Positions 52,721-64,000 of a DNA stretch of 64,000 nt are shown in pieces. This DNA comes from Poa pratensis. Taxonomy: Eukaryota > Streptophyta > Magnoliopsida > Poales > Poaceae. The DNA is taken from NCBI GenBank assembly GCA_947311845.1, contig CAMZMU010000020.1:42005363-42069362 (forward strand), given 5' to 3'. Below the pieces are notes generated by a model. The model searched no databases and was not told the origin of the DNA. It saw only the letters and a program-made list of their open reading frames with translations. The position numbers and the translations under genes are program-made. The first letter of the stretch is position 1; every line of letters starts with the position of its first letter.

Positions 52721-53400
52721 TGCCACCAACAAACTTGTTTTCTTGGGTTTTGTTGTTTCTTCGGATGGAAGTCGATGCAAGATACAAGCAATTCGGACTT
52801 GGCCTTTTCCGATGTCACTTGAGGAGTTGAGACGTTTTCTTGGTTTTGCCGGATTTTACCGCCGTTTCATCAAGGATTTTTCCACAATTGCTTGCCCCCT
52901 CCATGAACTTACAAAGAAAAATGTACCTTTCATTTGGGGCAATGCACATGATTTTGCTTTCAATGAGCTCAAACGGTTATTAACCGAAGCACCACTCCTT
53001 GCCCTTCCGGATTTCTCTAAGACATTTGAGATTGAATGCGATGCAAGTGGATTGGGCATTGGTGGAGTGCTTATGCAAAATGGTAGACCCATTGCATACC
53101 ATAGTGAGAAACTAGATGGAGCTCGCTTGAATTACCCCATTTATGACAAGAGTTATTTGCTTTGGTTCGTGTTTTGGATGTGTGGCAACATTACCTTCGT
53201 CCTAAGGAATTTGTCATTCATTCCGACCATGAATCCTTGAAATATTTGAAAAGTCAAACAAATTTGAACAAAAGACATGCTAAGTGGGTTGAGTTCATTG
53301 AGTCTTTTACCTTTGTAATCAAATACAAGAAAGGTAAAGACAATGTGGTCGCGGATGCTCTATCCCGCAAGGCCAACCTACTTACACGTCTTGACATTAG
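52713..53400 (+). pseudogene. RT connection and RNase H of element X
   Basis: 52713-53240 reads [53 protein letters not shown] and then slips near 53150. 53162-53635 continues [20 protein letters not shown] and [17 protein letters not shown]. Confidence 0.77.
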
Positions 53401-54874
53401 TGTCTTGGGTTTGGATGAGATAAAGGAGTTGTATGCTACCGATGCTTTCTTTGGAGACATTTTCGCTCAATGTTCAGAGCATAAAGGAATTGGTGATTTC
53501 TATTTGCACCAAGGTTTCTTGTTTAGGGCTAACAAACTATGCATACCCGAGTCTTCGCTTCATGGGTCACTTTGGACGCGACAAGACCTACGCCATGCTC
53601 GCCACCAACTACTATTGGACAAGAATGAAGCGTGATGTGGAACGCCTAGTTCGACGATGTTCTACATGTCTCAAAGCTAAGTCTACTCTAAACTCTCATG
53701 GCTTATATACTCCTTTGCCTATTCCACATCGCCCATGGTCCGATATAGCTATGGATTTCGTCTTATGACTCCCACGCACTAAAACAAACAAGGATTACAT
53801 CTTTGTCGTCATTGATGATTCTCTAAAATGGCACACTTTATACCATGCAACAAGACCGACGATGCTTCACATATTGCTACTTTGTTTTTTAGGGAAATCG
53901 TCCGTCTTCATGGCGTGCCAAAGACCATTGTGTCGGATCGTGACGTCAAGTTCGTGAGCTATTTTTGGAAGACTTTGATGGCCAAGTTGGGAATCAAGCA
54001 ACTATTCTCCACCGCATACCACCCTCAAACCGATGGCCAAACCGAAGTGGTGAACCGAAGCCTATCCACATTCCTTCGCGTGTTGATCAAGCCTAACTTG
54101 AAGAATTGGGAAGAGTGCATCCCACACGCTGAGTTCGCCTACAATCGAGCACTACATCGCGCAACAAAGAGAACACCCTTCGAGTTCGTCTATGGCTCCA
54201 ACCCCTACACCGCGCTCGACATGCTACCACTTCCACTCCGTGAGCAAGTTAACATGGACTTCGACAAGCAAGCCGCTTAAATGAAAAAGCTCCATGAGGA
54301 AACAAGAACTACGCTTGAGAAGCACAACGAAGACCATGCTACGAAGATGAACAAACACAAGCGCGCCATGATATTTGAAGAAGGAGACCTTGTTTGGCTA
54401 CACATTCGCAAAGATCGCTTTCCGGATGCAAGGAAGTCCAAGCTTCACCCTCGTGGAGACGGACCTTTCAAGGTCATCAAGTGCATCAACGATAATGCCT
54501 ACAAGATCGACATCTCCCACTCCAAACACTTGGTCCATGACACCTTCAACGTCGCCGACCTATCGCCATACCTTGGAACATCAAGCGATGAGGATGACCA
54601 AGAGTCGAGGACGACTCTTTTCCAAGGGTGGGGATATGATGTAGCCCAACCTAAGGCTCCTACAACAAGTGGCCCAATGACAAGAGCAAGAGTCCAAGCT
54701 CTCCATGATAAGGTGAATTCACTCCTATCTATGTGTGATCTCGACACTCCTTTGAATGGGTTGCTACTTCATTCGGATACTTTGTGCATACTCAGGAACC
54801 ACCTTGATGACGACCCACAATGGAGTGGAGAAGATGAGCAAGAGAAGGTCCAAGATGATGGAGAAGATGACTAA
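53401..54874 (+). pseudogene. integrase of element X with LTR-encoded tail
   Basis: The zinc-binding region (RCSTCLKAKSTL) has a deletion before [11 protein letters not shown]. The core has IAMDFVL then TGA at 53766, resuming at 53828 with [13 protein letters not shown] and [12 protein letters not shown], so the DDE residues are present. A TAA at 54278-54280 is followed by an open frame 54281-54874. That frame carries [35 protein letters not shown] and SRTTLFQGWGY, then crosses the LTR border at 54637 and ends GPMTRARVQALHDKVNSLL...DDGEDD. This shows directly that the last 79 residues are LTR-encoded. Confidence 0.8.
54622..54636 (+). other. polypurine tract of element X
   Basis: The purine-rich CAAGGGTGGGGATA (one T interruption) directly precedes the LTR start TGATGTAG. 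Confidence 0.6.
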
Positions 54875-55646
54875 GAGAAGACCCAAGAAGATGGCCAAGA
54901 AGAAGAAGAAGAAGAGCAGGAAAAAGCGCCACAGCGGTACTACCGCTCCTCCTGGCGGTACTGTCGCGCCGGCGGTACTACCGCCCCCAGTGCGGCACTG
55001 CCGGCGGTACTACCGCCCGCCCAAGCGGTACTACCGCTCTGACGAGCGGTACTACCGCCCGCGCCGAAGTCAACGCTGCCTTGGCCCGCACCAGCGGTAC
55101 TACCACCCGTACGAGCGGTACTACTGCTGCTGCGGGAACCAGCCAGGCTTTTGAGCGTTGTAATTCCCACCTACCCCACCTACCTTTCCCTTTTGCCTCT
55201 AGACTATAAATAGGAGTTCCCCATCTCAGATCTGGGTAGACTATGATTTGGAATTAGAGTAGAGCTGTGCTCCTTCTTCTCAAAGTGGTCCTTTCCTCCT
55301 ATGGAGATGAATCAAGGCCTCCCCTTGTGGAGAAGATCCCTTCGTGGATACCAAGGCTTCCTCTTGTAGTTTGCTACTTGCTAATCTTCCCTCTTGTAGT
55401 GGCTAGATTGGATTGGTTTGGATTGACCAATTGGACAAACAATCCTAAGAGTAAGGTGTGCTTGGGAGAGGAGAATTGGGGGCTACACTTGGGGCTTGTT
55501 ACCAGTTGAATCTTGCTGAGTTGCTACTTGCTAGTTATCCTTGATTTGGTGTTTTCCCCTCTTTGTGTTCTTGTGTTCATCCCTTGTTCTTCGTGTTCAT
55601 CGATCCCTCCGCCCAAATCCGTGAAAATCGGGATCAACCTACATCA
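54637..55646 (+). repeat. 3' LTR of element X (1010 bp)
   Basis: TGATGTAGCCC to CCTACATCA, then gtatg. It contains pol tail coding sequence, an (aag)n-rich stretch, the palindrome cluster at about 54930-55130, and 'gactataaataggag' at about 55200. Confidence 0.87.
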
Positions 55647-55651
55647 GTATG

Positions 55652-55873
55652 TATGCTAGCAGGTTTTATTTTCATCATTTAATCCTAGTAGAATAACTTC
55701 AATTATTCAGATTAAACCATTGCATTTCAACTACCAGATAGCAAAGCAAAAAGAGGCAAGGTATGGTACCATGTTTTATTTTCATTCAAGCCTAGTTATT
55801 TATGTAAGGTGGAGTAATAGCAGACACAAAAATCCATAGATCAACAACTCAAACTGACAGAAAAGCAACATGT
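55652..55873 (-). mobile_element. continuation of the CACTA transposon
   Basis: It resumes after the second gtatg. AT-rich, non-coding sequence in the style of the CACTA introns ('gcaaggtatggtaccatg'). It ends at catgt, where a minus-strand LTR begins. No gene seen. Confidence 0.5.
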
Positions 55874-56737
55874 TGATAGAGGCAAAGGTGTCCCGATCTT
55901 TCGATGAGATGATAACTACGATTTGGGTGGAGTCGATGTTGACGATCCGACTACAAACGTGCGCGGACGTTGCGCCTTAGCAATCGCTACACCAACTCCG
56001 GGAGGTTATTGACAGCGCTGTAACACAGTCGACCCAACCACTAGGGTCCAATTCCTGCAGGCAATCGAAGAACAAGCAAGAATTGAGATGCAATCTGAAT
56101 ATTGCGAATATAGATGAAGTACAGATAAATTGGGGTTCCGGTAGCGGTCTAGATCTGGTCTCTCCGACACAGACGAAGAACACGAAGTTGCAACAGTGGC
56201 TAACTTTTTAACTAAACAAAACCCAAACCCTAAAGCGACGACCTAGGGTTGTATTTATGGGGAGACTCAAGGGAATTTCGTGCAGCCTTGGAAAAGGGGG
56301 CCGAATCCATCCTAAGTCGGTTTCCCCATCAATACGGACTCTAAAAATAGTCTATAAAAAGGTATTTCGAAAATACATGGGCCTGGCCCAAATATTAAGG
56401 TGACGCAGCACCATATAACTCTATGGACGAAAATATGAAGTGTGATCTTGTAGTATTTCGTCCAAGCCTCCATTTGTGGCATCATCTCCACTCCTTGCAT
56501 GCTTGCTGCCATCTCCATGTATCACCATGCTCCAATGCTTGTCCTTCTCTTCCTTACTAGGTCCATTGTTCCTAAGAGTGACAAACATATCCGATTTAGG
56601 CAGTATCATATTCTCATATATATTGGATTAGTTCCAAGGAACGAAAATACCTGATAATTAAGTTGACGCGCACGAGCTCGAGTAATAGCTCCTTGTATAG
56701 TTGTAGGACTAGTAGTTGTGACCGTAGGTGGGATGTC
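55874..56737 (-). mobile_element. 3' LTR of another CRM-like element with pol tail (minus strand)
   Basis: The left end TGATAGAGGC is the LTR end GCCTCTATCA on the minus strand. At the right the minus strand reads GACATCCCACC, i.e. the LTR start (TGATGA)GGACATCC with the first bases cut by the giant LTR at 56738. Coding tail: DIPPTVTTTSPTTIQGAITR and ARARQLNYQVFSFLG, then after a stop MILPKSDMFVTLRNNGPSKE. This is the LTR-encoded C-terminal extension typical of CRM pol, from a subfamily different from X and element 1. The rest of the element should lie right of the window end. Confidence 0.7.
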
Positions 56738-59700
56738 TGTGGGGACCCCGGATTAGCTGTCCGAAATACCCTTGTGCCTACAACATCAGCGATCCCATGA
56801 TCAGTCTGTCGCTGAGCACAATCAAACTGGTATCAAAAGAACATCCATAAATACCGAAGGAAATTACTTACTTGATTGGAACCATAAGCTTCAACAGGTA
56901 CTTACAGCGGAAATCATCAAACAACGTGGAGCCCAAGTCAAATGCCACAACCCCACAGGCAACTGACTGGGAAGCGCCCTAGTTCGCATTGACGTCATTT
57001 AAAACTTTTCCTTCGAACTGCTCCTCTTCAGAATCTGGCTAAGACAATAGCCAGGGACGAAACCAATATGAGTACATTTGATTGTACTCGCAAACTACCC
57101 CCGGAATGAGCATGCTCTACCTTTTTATTGTTTAAATAAAATTTTGTTTGCTTTGAAAATTCCATATCCTTATGGAAAAGAGAAGGATGGCATTTTGTTT
57201 AATAAAACTTTGTTTTGGAAACCTCTATACCTTTATTGAAAAAGGAAAGAAGGCTTTTAGAACTTTTCCCATAATTCTATCTTTGTAAGAAATCTCTTTA
57301 AAACTTTTTCCCGAAATATATCTTTGTCGAAAAATGATAAGAAGTCTCTTTTAAAACATTTTCCCGGAAAATCACCATTTTATCTGTTTCTCCAAAACTC
57401 CTCCTTTTCTGACCACATTCCGTCATGGTCCACTTTCCTCCATCAACATCATACCAACTCATTGGTATAGTAGTGGAACACTTTCTCCACTTCATTTCCC
57501 TTTTAAACTCAAATCTTTTCAAAACTTGCACATAGTCTTAGGACAGCCTCCCAATTATCCATATCCGAGGACTCGGCTATTCGAATAGTTTTAACCCTCT
57601 GCAGAGGTAGCACACTTTTTGCCCACAGCCATCCGGTAACTCATCGTGTCAGCCACGTCCCGCCATACCAGGTGTATGCGAAGTTTAGCCACCGACCATA
57701 GCCTCTCCTTTGCTCATGCTAGTATAGGACCCTTCCCATATGACACTTTCCATCGACACCCAGTCCAGTTTCCCGTCGGAAACCCTAAGTGTGAGGACTC
57801 ATATGTTTTGTCTGGCGGTGTATAGGGGACATCCTTCTATCCTCCTCCTTATCTATTCAAAGAGTTTGAGCGAGGACCCAGGTCAGGGTAGGTCCTCAGA
57901 CCATCCCCTCATGCATAACGGAGTCATCTCCGTCGATGAGGCATCCCATACTAATAAGAGCAAATTATATGACTAAGCCCTTTCCCATATGTGGGTAAAT
58001 GTGGTCGCACAGGGTAAGATTGGTCGTTATAGTTTTAGGACACTGTGCATTTTTCATAAACATCACCATTCTCCATTTCTCCACTTCAACACCGACACAT
58101 CGGCATTCCATAACCACACAAGTATTTTCAAAGGAGTTTTGAGTAAACAATATTTTTCTGAATAAGAATTTCCATCTAATATCTCCATATAGGGTGTCAA
58201 AATAATATACTTGTATTTTGTAAAAAGGGTGCTAAAAATCATAGTGGCAAATACCACATAAATCACTGATGCTCCTTATAAGTAAAACATGTGAATCAAA
58301 ATAGAGGTATATAGATGCAAGCTCAGAGAATAGCTTGCCTGATTCCAGCATAATGTTCCTGGGCTTCTTCTCACTGATCAAGAAATAAACTCCCAATTCT
58401 CCTTCAATAAATCCTCTCCAAATACCACTCCGGTAGCGTTTATATCTAGCGTCGCAACATGAAAATAAAACAACACTCAATAAGCAAACCAAACCACAAG
58501 TGGTACACAAACAAGTAACAAACCGTAAGCATCAAACTAATTGTTCGAGCAATGAACTAGGATCTACACTTACGAGTCATTATATTGATCAGTAGTCTAA
58601 CACCTATTCACAAGCTAGGTCCGTCGATCCCAAAACTATCTCAGGCAAAGCTTAACAACAAGCACCTTCCTTTGAACGGGAAATACTTCAGACAAAAGTT
58701 AGGCCACCAATTAGTCTTGGTAATTCAAAATATTTTACCAAACTAAGGTAGAGACATTAACCCGATACCCATGATAGTACTTAACTTAAGGACAACTAAT
58801 TGGATTTACTCCACGATTTATTACAGATTATTTTATAAAAATCCTTTTCAATCTGTCCCTTTTGTTAATTTGTTTTAAACAACATTACAAAATAATTATC
58901 CATGTTTGGAAACAAGGTGGAACATGAAGGTTATCACTTGCTGAACATTTTGATAGTTCTAACTTAATTTTTGGACCAATATTAAATAGGTTATGAATTT
59001 TACAAAGTCCTCTTGTATTCTGCCCTTTCCTTTATTTTAATAAAACATCAATTAGACTAAAATAGTTGGATGTGTAAGTTATCTCAACAAACAGATCTGA
59101 TTTTTCTGATCATTTTAATATATTGTTTACAATTTTTGGATAAGTATTTAAAAAGATATGTAATTTCCAAATTTGTATTTGGATCTGTTTCTTTTAATTA
59201 AATCCAGTAATTCGTGCAAACGTTTTTCACCGAGGCAACGCCTACACACGGCCACTGGCCAGTGGGCCTGCGGCCACGCAGGCGCTGACTGGGCTGGGTG
59301 TGGCTGCGCTGGCCGCCACGGTCACCGACCGGTGGGGCCACCCTGTCAGGACGAGGAAAAAAAAAGGAAAAAAGGGCCGAAGCGGCCGTGCGGGGGATCG
59401 AACTCGGGTCTCCCGCGTGGAGCAGCAGCGGGCTAGCCACTGGGGTGCTGCTGGGTTGTTGCTAGTCTACGGATCTAACACTAATTGAGGTTAACACGCG
59501 AGATATACTGACGAAACTGAAGCTCACGCGAGAGGTTCAGTGTTGTAGTGACCGCGGACGGCGCCGGCGGCGACCATGCCCTGGCTACAGGGAACAACGA
59601 ACTATAGAGCGAGAGGGAGGGAGGGGATGTCTAGGAGGTTGGCGTCCTCACCCTCGACGTGAGGGTGCGATCCGTTGGTGCAGAGGTGCGGTGACGACGT

Positions 59701-60789
59701 CGGAATCAAGCTCGGAGCGCGGCGGCCCGTGAGGAAGAAGACGGCGTCGATGGCGGCAATCCCCAGCTCCCCTGTCCGATTCCTTGTACGTGACGGTGGA
59801 GGAGGACTAGGCGGAGCTCCTGGCGGTCCTAGATGTGCTCGGGGCTGCTTCAAACGACGGCGGCGTGCGACGGCGAGCTCGGCCAGGGCTCGGCCATGGC
59901 AGAGGAAAAAGGAGAGGGGGGGGGGGCGAGGAAGTGAGGGGATAAGTGCGGGGTGGGAGGAGCAGAGCTTTCTCGGTGACACTGCAGGAGGACCGAGGGG
60001 GGCCTGGGCGTCGCGCAAGGAGCGAGGGACACGGCGGCCTGGCGCCATGTGTGCCCACTAGAGCTACAGGAAGGAGATGACCGATTGACAGAAAACCCCC
60101 TCCCTTTTTCTAAAATTCCTCTGTTCCATTTTCTTCTTAAAACCAGAAGCATATTAGGAATTTAATTGAGGCAGTAAAACATTTTATAAAAAATTGAAAA
60201 TATTCATGTAGCCTCCCCAATACATGTAGAAGTTACACAAAAATTGGTGTTGTAAAATAAAATGTTTTGCACAACTTTTGTTCATAGTGTTCAAAAATGG
60301 CATTTTTCTTAAATACAAATTTATAATCCTTTGAAATTTTCAAGCAAGTTCAAAATATTATTTTGAACTCTTGGAACTTCCTTGACAAATATTTTAACTT
60401 TATATAATTTTCATTTTCATAGTGAAAATATTTGTTTGAAGGAAATAGAGAGTTAGGTAGAGAGAATAACTTATTAAAGTCATTTTATTTGAATTGGAAT
60501 CTTCAATTCAAGTTCTTGAATACCTTTAGAGGTTTTGCTTACATTCAAGTCACATTCCAAATTTGTGACCAGTGGTTTTTATTTTAGTGTTAGGCACAGC
60601 TGAGGAATTATCCTCACAAGCAACAGACACAACAAAATCAACATCACAACCAAGTCCACACAAGGTCAAACACAGCAATGGGAAGTAAAACACAATCATC
60701 AGTGAAACATTTCAAAAAGTTTTTGTTGGTTCTGAATTTTGGGTCTTGTGAAACTAAGTTTTCTTAGTTTCTAAATTTGGGATGTGACA
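56738..60789 (-). repeat. giant LARD-like LTR, second full copy (4.05 kb)
   Basis: TGTGGGGACCCCGG to TTTGGGATGTGACA. It aligns with 25615-30537 over most of its length and is shorter mainly in the AC-rich middle. The minus-strand polypurine tract AAGGGGGAAGAGC follows at 60790. Subrepeats of about 55-60 bp lie at 57170-57370. The left flank is the CRM-like LTR, so this element is nested in it. Confidence 0.73.
59230..60070. other. GC-rich island of the second giant LTR
   Basis: Two GC-rich blocks (59230-59480 and 59540-60070). The second is homologous to the island at 28650-29290. The first holds 'gggatcgaactcgggtctcc', which on the minus strand resembles a pol III B-box region of a tRNA; no foldable tRNA was found. 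Overlapping frames on both strands have no recognisable domain. Confidence 0.5.
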
Positions 60790-63700
60790 GCTCTTCCCCC
60801 TTAAAAATAAATCTCGTCCTCGAGATTTGCCCGGTGGTAACAGGGGAGTACGAGGGCACGGGTTTTGGCTGGCTATACTTCCGAGGTCGTTGCTTCTTTA
60901 ATGGGGTCGCCATGTTAGATCTTGACAACTTGATGATGCGAGGTTTTCTTTGTCGATAAGCTTCTGTGCTGAGTTCAGATCCTTGATGATGGGGTTGTCT
61001 TGACGATTGACTCAGATGGATAGTCTTGGCTGGTTGCTTCCAGATACTACAAGGCTAAGGCGCAAGGATCTAATTATTAATATGTTCTTGTATACCTACT
61101 GCAGGTCTCCCCCCTTAAAAAGGGGTTTTTGAACGGTCAAGATGAGGGTTGCATCTGGAGTAGACTTGGAGGCACTGTTCTTCTTGGGTAGCTTGACGAT
61201 CTTCGTCTTGGTGTCACTCCTCGGTGCTTGGGGTTGATGCAGATATCACTTCCTGATATTGTCGCCTGATGAGGGTCGCAGGTAGGGACGCGTTGTGCTC
61301 AGGGTGCAACAAGTTTGAGCACTCGACTCTCTCTTGTTTCTAGTTAGCAGAGGGATGTTATAAACTTCTAAGGCGTCTGGACTTGCTTGCTGGTTAATGT
61401 TGCTAACAGTAAGTGCTTCCGTTGTTTGATTCTTCTTAGTGACTTCCGGTAGATCTTCTTTACGCTTTACTTCCTTCGGCTTGGCAGGAGAAAGGCTGAC
61501 CCTGAAAGACTTCTTTGGCTCTGGGTCTTTACGGAGCTTCGCAGTGGTCTTCACAAGTAAGTTAGAGTGCACCAGAATAGTGAGGGTTTCCGGGAAAACT
61601 TTCTGGTTGAGGGGCTTAAGTTAGTTTTCAAGGGAGTTGGGTGTTATACTCTGAACACCAAACTTATTATACCTAAGATCCAAAACAACCAACTTTACAT
61701 AGGCCACTAATTTTCGAGTCTTCAAAATACCATTCCAACATCTCTGGTAAGGCCACTACTATTAACTAGTTAAATGAGTCCACCATCATCTTCCTTGGCA
61801 TAAACTCTTTATCATAAAATATTTCAATCTATCTGATACCCATCAAACCTTTCAGGCATAGCCTCCCATTACATCCTATCACAAAAATCGTAGTGGTCCA
61901 CCAATTATTTCTTGATTGATTTTTCTCCCCAGATAGGCATATCTCAAATTATCTTACTCCTTCAGGTGGTTGTTTTCCTACGACCATATCATCAAAGCTA
62001 AATAAAGCATCCAGCAGTCATGTGATCATTCCATCAAGAGTTGCCCCACTTTCTAACCAAATTCAGATTTTATCTCAACACTTTTGGGCCTTGATCTCAT
62101 AATCAAAGATAAAAGATCTTTCTAAGAATAATCCAAACAGAGCGTGACAAGCTCTGAAAACTACTGTCACCTAGAATGTCTTGCTACTAGACCAAGTCAT
62201 ATTGATTCCTAGAATCCGATAAACATTCACTTATCCTCCACCAATTATTTCTTGCATACAACGATCTATTCATTTGCTAACTCATCTTTGAGCACTTCCT
62301 ATAATTCCATAAGAATTTAGTACAAGGTCACTTGCGCTAAGAATCACCCTAAACATTCCAACACCGGAGTATTCTTCTTAATTTACTTGCTTCTAACCAA
62401 TCCAAACATCATTTTATCAGCAAGTGCTTCCTAAAAATCCAATAACTTTCACCTTTATTCCTAAACCTTAAATCAAGGGTCACGTTTCTAGCTCCAGATA
62501 ACCACGAATGGTTGGGGACCACAACTGGTTAGCCCCAGAGTATTAATCAAATATATCATCTATCCAAACCCAATTAATTTATAGATCTACTCCAAGTTTT
62601 ATCTTCTATTCTAAACCCCAAATTTTTGATATTACCAACAGCATCCACCAAATTTTGATCTCGTCAAGATACTTTTGGCTAACAATTTTCAATTCAACAC
62701 CCTTATATCTTCCTAAAGCCTCCTTTCTAACAACTAGTTTTGAGTCGGTCTCTGGCACCTCTTAATGGTCCCTAGAAAAAGTTAGTGAGGAACCTTCGCA
62801 CCAGTTGGTACCTTTTTTTTTTTGATTCGGAAATCACATCCTTGGAGAAACACTATAAATCTCCATGTGATTTTCTTACTTAGAACTTGAGTATTTCCTA
62901 AGTTATACACTGGGTTTAAGAAAATTATTATTGTCCTTTATTTGAGATCTAACATCATTTGCCTCACCCCTGTGGTGACGACATCCACTAGTCCGAGCGG
63001 AGCTTTCTATTAGTTAGCTGTATAAGAATGTGGTAGTCTTTTATGACATCGAATTGCCTTAGTCATACAAGAAGGATTTGCTAACAAGGTAGCTAGTCTT
63101 GTCATCAAACTACTTTTCATATTCCAGAGGCTGAGATGTACTGGATTATCTGAGGTTCCGTTTATTTGTATACGACACTCAATTGTTTGAGCATACAAAA
63201 GTGATTTGTTAACAAGTTCATGAGGCTTGTTACCAAACTACTTCTATATAACACTAACATTGGAATATCACACTATTTCCAAGAGATTTATAATAGTAGA
63301 TTCTAATATATGAGTTTCCAAATACTCAAGGATAGTCTGGTATATTAATTCTTTGCCAACTTAAGAAATCTCTCTTCAAAGTCCTCTTGTCGCAGTTCCT
63401 CCTTCTTGCGGTCTCTGAGCTCGAATCTTCATAGCAACTCTTATACACTCCTTGAGTTCTCCTAGTTACCGATTCTAAATGAGCTCCTTACGTCCTCGTC
63501 TCTTGTCAAGGCTTGCAGTCCTAGAAGATTAGTTTGTACTATCGTGGACTTATGTCAGATGTTAACCTGAAGTTAGATACGATAAGTTAGTGTGGTATTC
63601 TTGTAATTTCACAAGTTAATTTTGCGAGGTGATACTTGTGTCTTCACGAGGTTGGCGTTAAATTGCAGTCTCCTTCGAGATCTTGACGCACTTGCTCCAG

Positions 63701-64000
63701 ATGGTGCATGAAGGCCATTATCTGATTTGCCGGTTAGGTTGCAAAAATCTCAGGCTATTGGTTAAAGATCGGGGGTCTTTTGTATCTTGCGAAACTGTCA
63801 GTTCTTATCGGGAGACGGTTTAGATAAGAGGAAATATCTTGAAAAGATTTTCCTGAGCGGGTTACATCTGCAACAAAGTGCAACTGTGGCGGAGAGGTCA
63901 AAATTAGTTTTTGTTGGGTGACGAAAAGAGAATTTTGGGTTACTTTGTGTTGCCATCAAGGCGTGATTGTGAACGCACAAGAAAAACAACACCCAAATAG
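60790..64000 (-). mobile_element. non-coding interior of the second LARD-like element
   Basis: At least 3.2 kb right of the LTR without any long ORF. The first 2 kb align with 30538-about 32615. The block 62126-62530 is nearly identical to 31911-32310, while the flanks are visibly more diverged. Beyond about 62800 there is no counterpart in the window. The 5' LTR is outside. Short frames such as 61246-61572 are not open in the other copy. Confidence 0.65.
60809..60828. other. 20-nt perfect hairpin beside the LTR (second copy)
   Basis: AAATCTCG-TCCT-CGAGATTT, identical in sequence and in distance from the LTR to 30558-30577. Confidence 0.55.

Larger units (their letters stand above)
47455..55646 (+). 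mobile_element. CRM-like element X, complete ends, 8.2 kb
   Basis: Both LTRs, primer site, polypurine tract and gtatg duplication are present. The gag-pol order is complete, but many single-base frameshifts and stops break it. It is inserted in the CACTA element. Its LTRs differ by small indels and substitutions, so it is not very recent. Confidence 0.88.

Noticed and set aside
59385..59470. tRNA-like or SINE-like sequence (minus strand, GAGTTCGATCC as a B-box)
   Set aside because: The anticodon and T stems do not pair well and there is no clear acceptor stem, so at most it is a degraded tRNA-like remnant.
59602..60152. ORFs of 83-148 codons on both strands
   Set aside because: Same island in the second giant LTR; strand-overlapping, compositional, and without conserved frame relative to 28650-29290.
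61246..61572. 108-codon minus-strand ORF in the LARD-like interior
   Set aside because: The aligned region of the other copy (31068-31325) shares the start MHSNLLVKT but is frameshifted, and the region is non-coding in character. It could be a fossil of a former gene, but not a supported one.
63340..64000. Search for a primer-binding site or 5' LTR of the second LARD-like element at the window end
   Set aside because: No tRNA-complementary site or LTR terminus is recognisable before the window ends.

Overview
This window reads as transposon-packed intergenic DNA from a large grass genome (Poaceae, probably Pooideae; this is inference). I found no convincing free-standing host gene, no rRNA or tRNA gene and no CRISPR array. 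Nearly everything is LTR retrotransposon in deep nests, plus one CACTA DNA transposon and one minisatellite. The grass assignment rests on three things: CRM-lineage Ty3/gypsy polyproteins whose C-terminus runs into the 3' LTR, a Tat-lineage element with a second (archaeal-type) RNase H before integrase, and giant 4-5 kb LTRs with a non-coding interior like the LARD elements of Triticeae.

Left block, 1-38522. The oldest visible layer is a minus-strand CRM-like element (element 2; 8408-9144 and 35475-38522). A plus-strand CRM-like element (element 1; 3631-8407) sits in its RNase H and is itself cut on the left by a giant LTR (1-3630). A complete Tat element (9145-35474, target duplication tatac) sits in the codons for the reverse transcriptase YFDD motif of element 2. 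The Tat element keeps gag, archaeal-type RNase H and integrase, but protease and reverse transcriptase are gone and about 18 kb of nested insertions lie there. Between its integrase and 3' LTR it carries two genes on the opposite strand to gag-pol, each behind its own TATA box. One encodes a B3 DNA-binding domain; the other has a predicted 74-bp intron.

Inside the Tat element lie an LTR fragment (14674-15911 and 23379-23461), giant LARD-like LTRs with part of a non-coding interior (23462-about 32655), and a striking composite retroelement (15912-23378). The composite is one integrated unit flanked by ggtac. It is built from an inverted integrase-LTR half of a CRM element, a forward protease-RT-RNase H half of a CRM element, and a non-autonomous Gag-protease element. 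Both outer termini are U5 ends of LTRs, the two pol halves break at the same pol site, and its three long ORFs are open.

Right block, 38523-64000. A truncated plus-strand CRM-like element (Y, 38523-42326) abuts a 1.4-kb tandem array with a unit of about 145 bp. A CACTA transposon begins at 43698 and encodes a multi-exon Ptta/En/Spm-type protein on the minus strand. A complete CRM-like element (X, 47455-55646, target duplication gtatg) is inserted in the CACTA element, as is the 3' LTR of a further minus-strand CRM-like element (55874-56737). The latter is interrupted by another giant LARD-like element (56738 to beyond the window end).

All coordinates were read by eye. Lineage names come from recognised motifs, not from a search.
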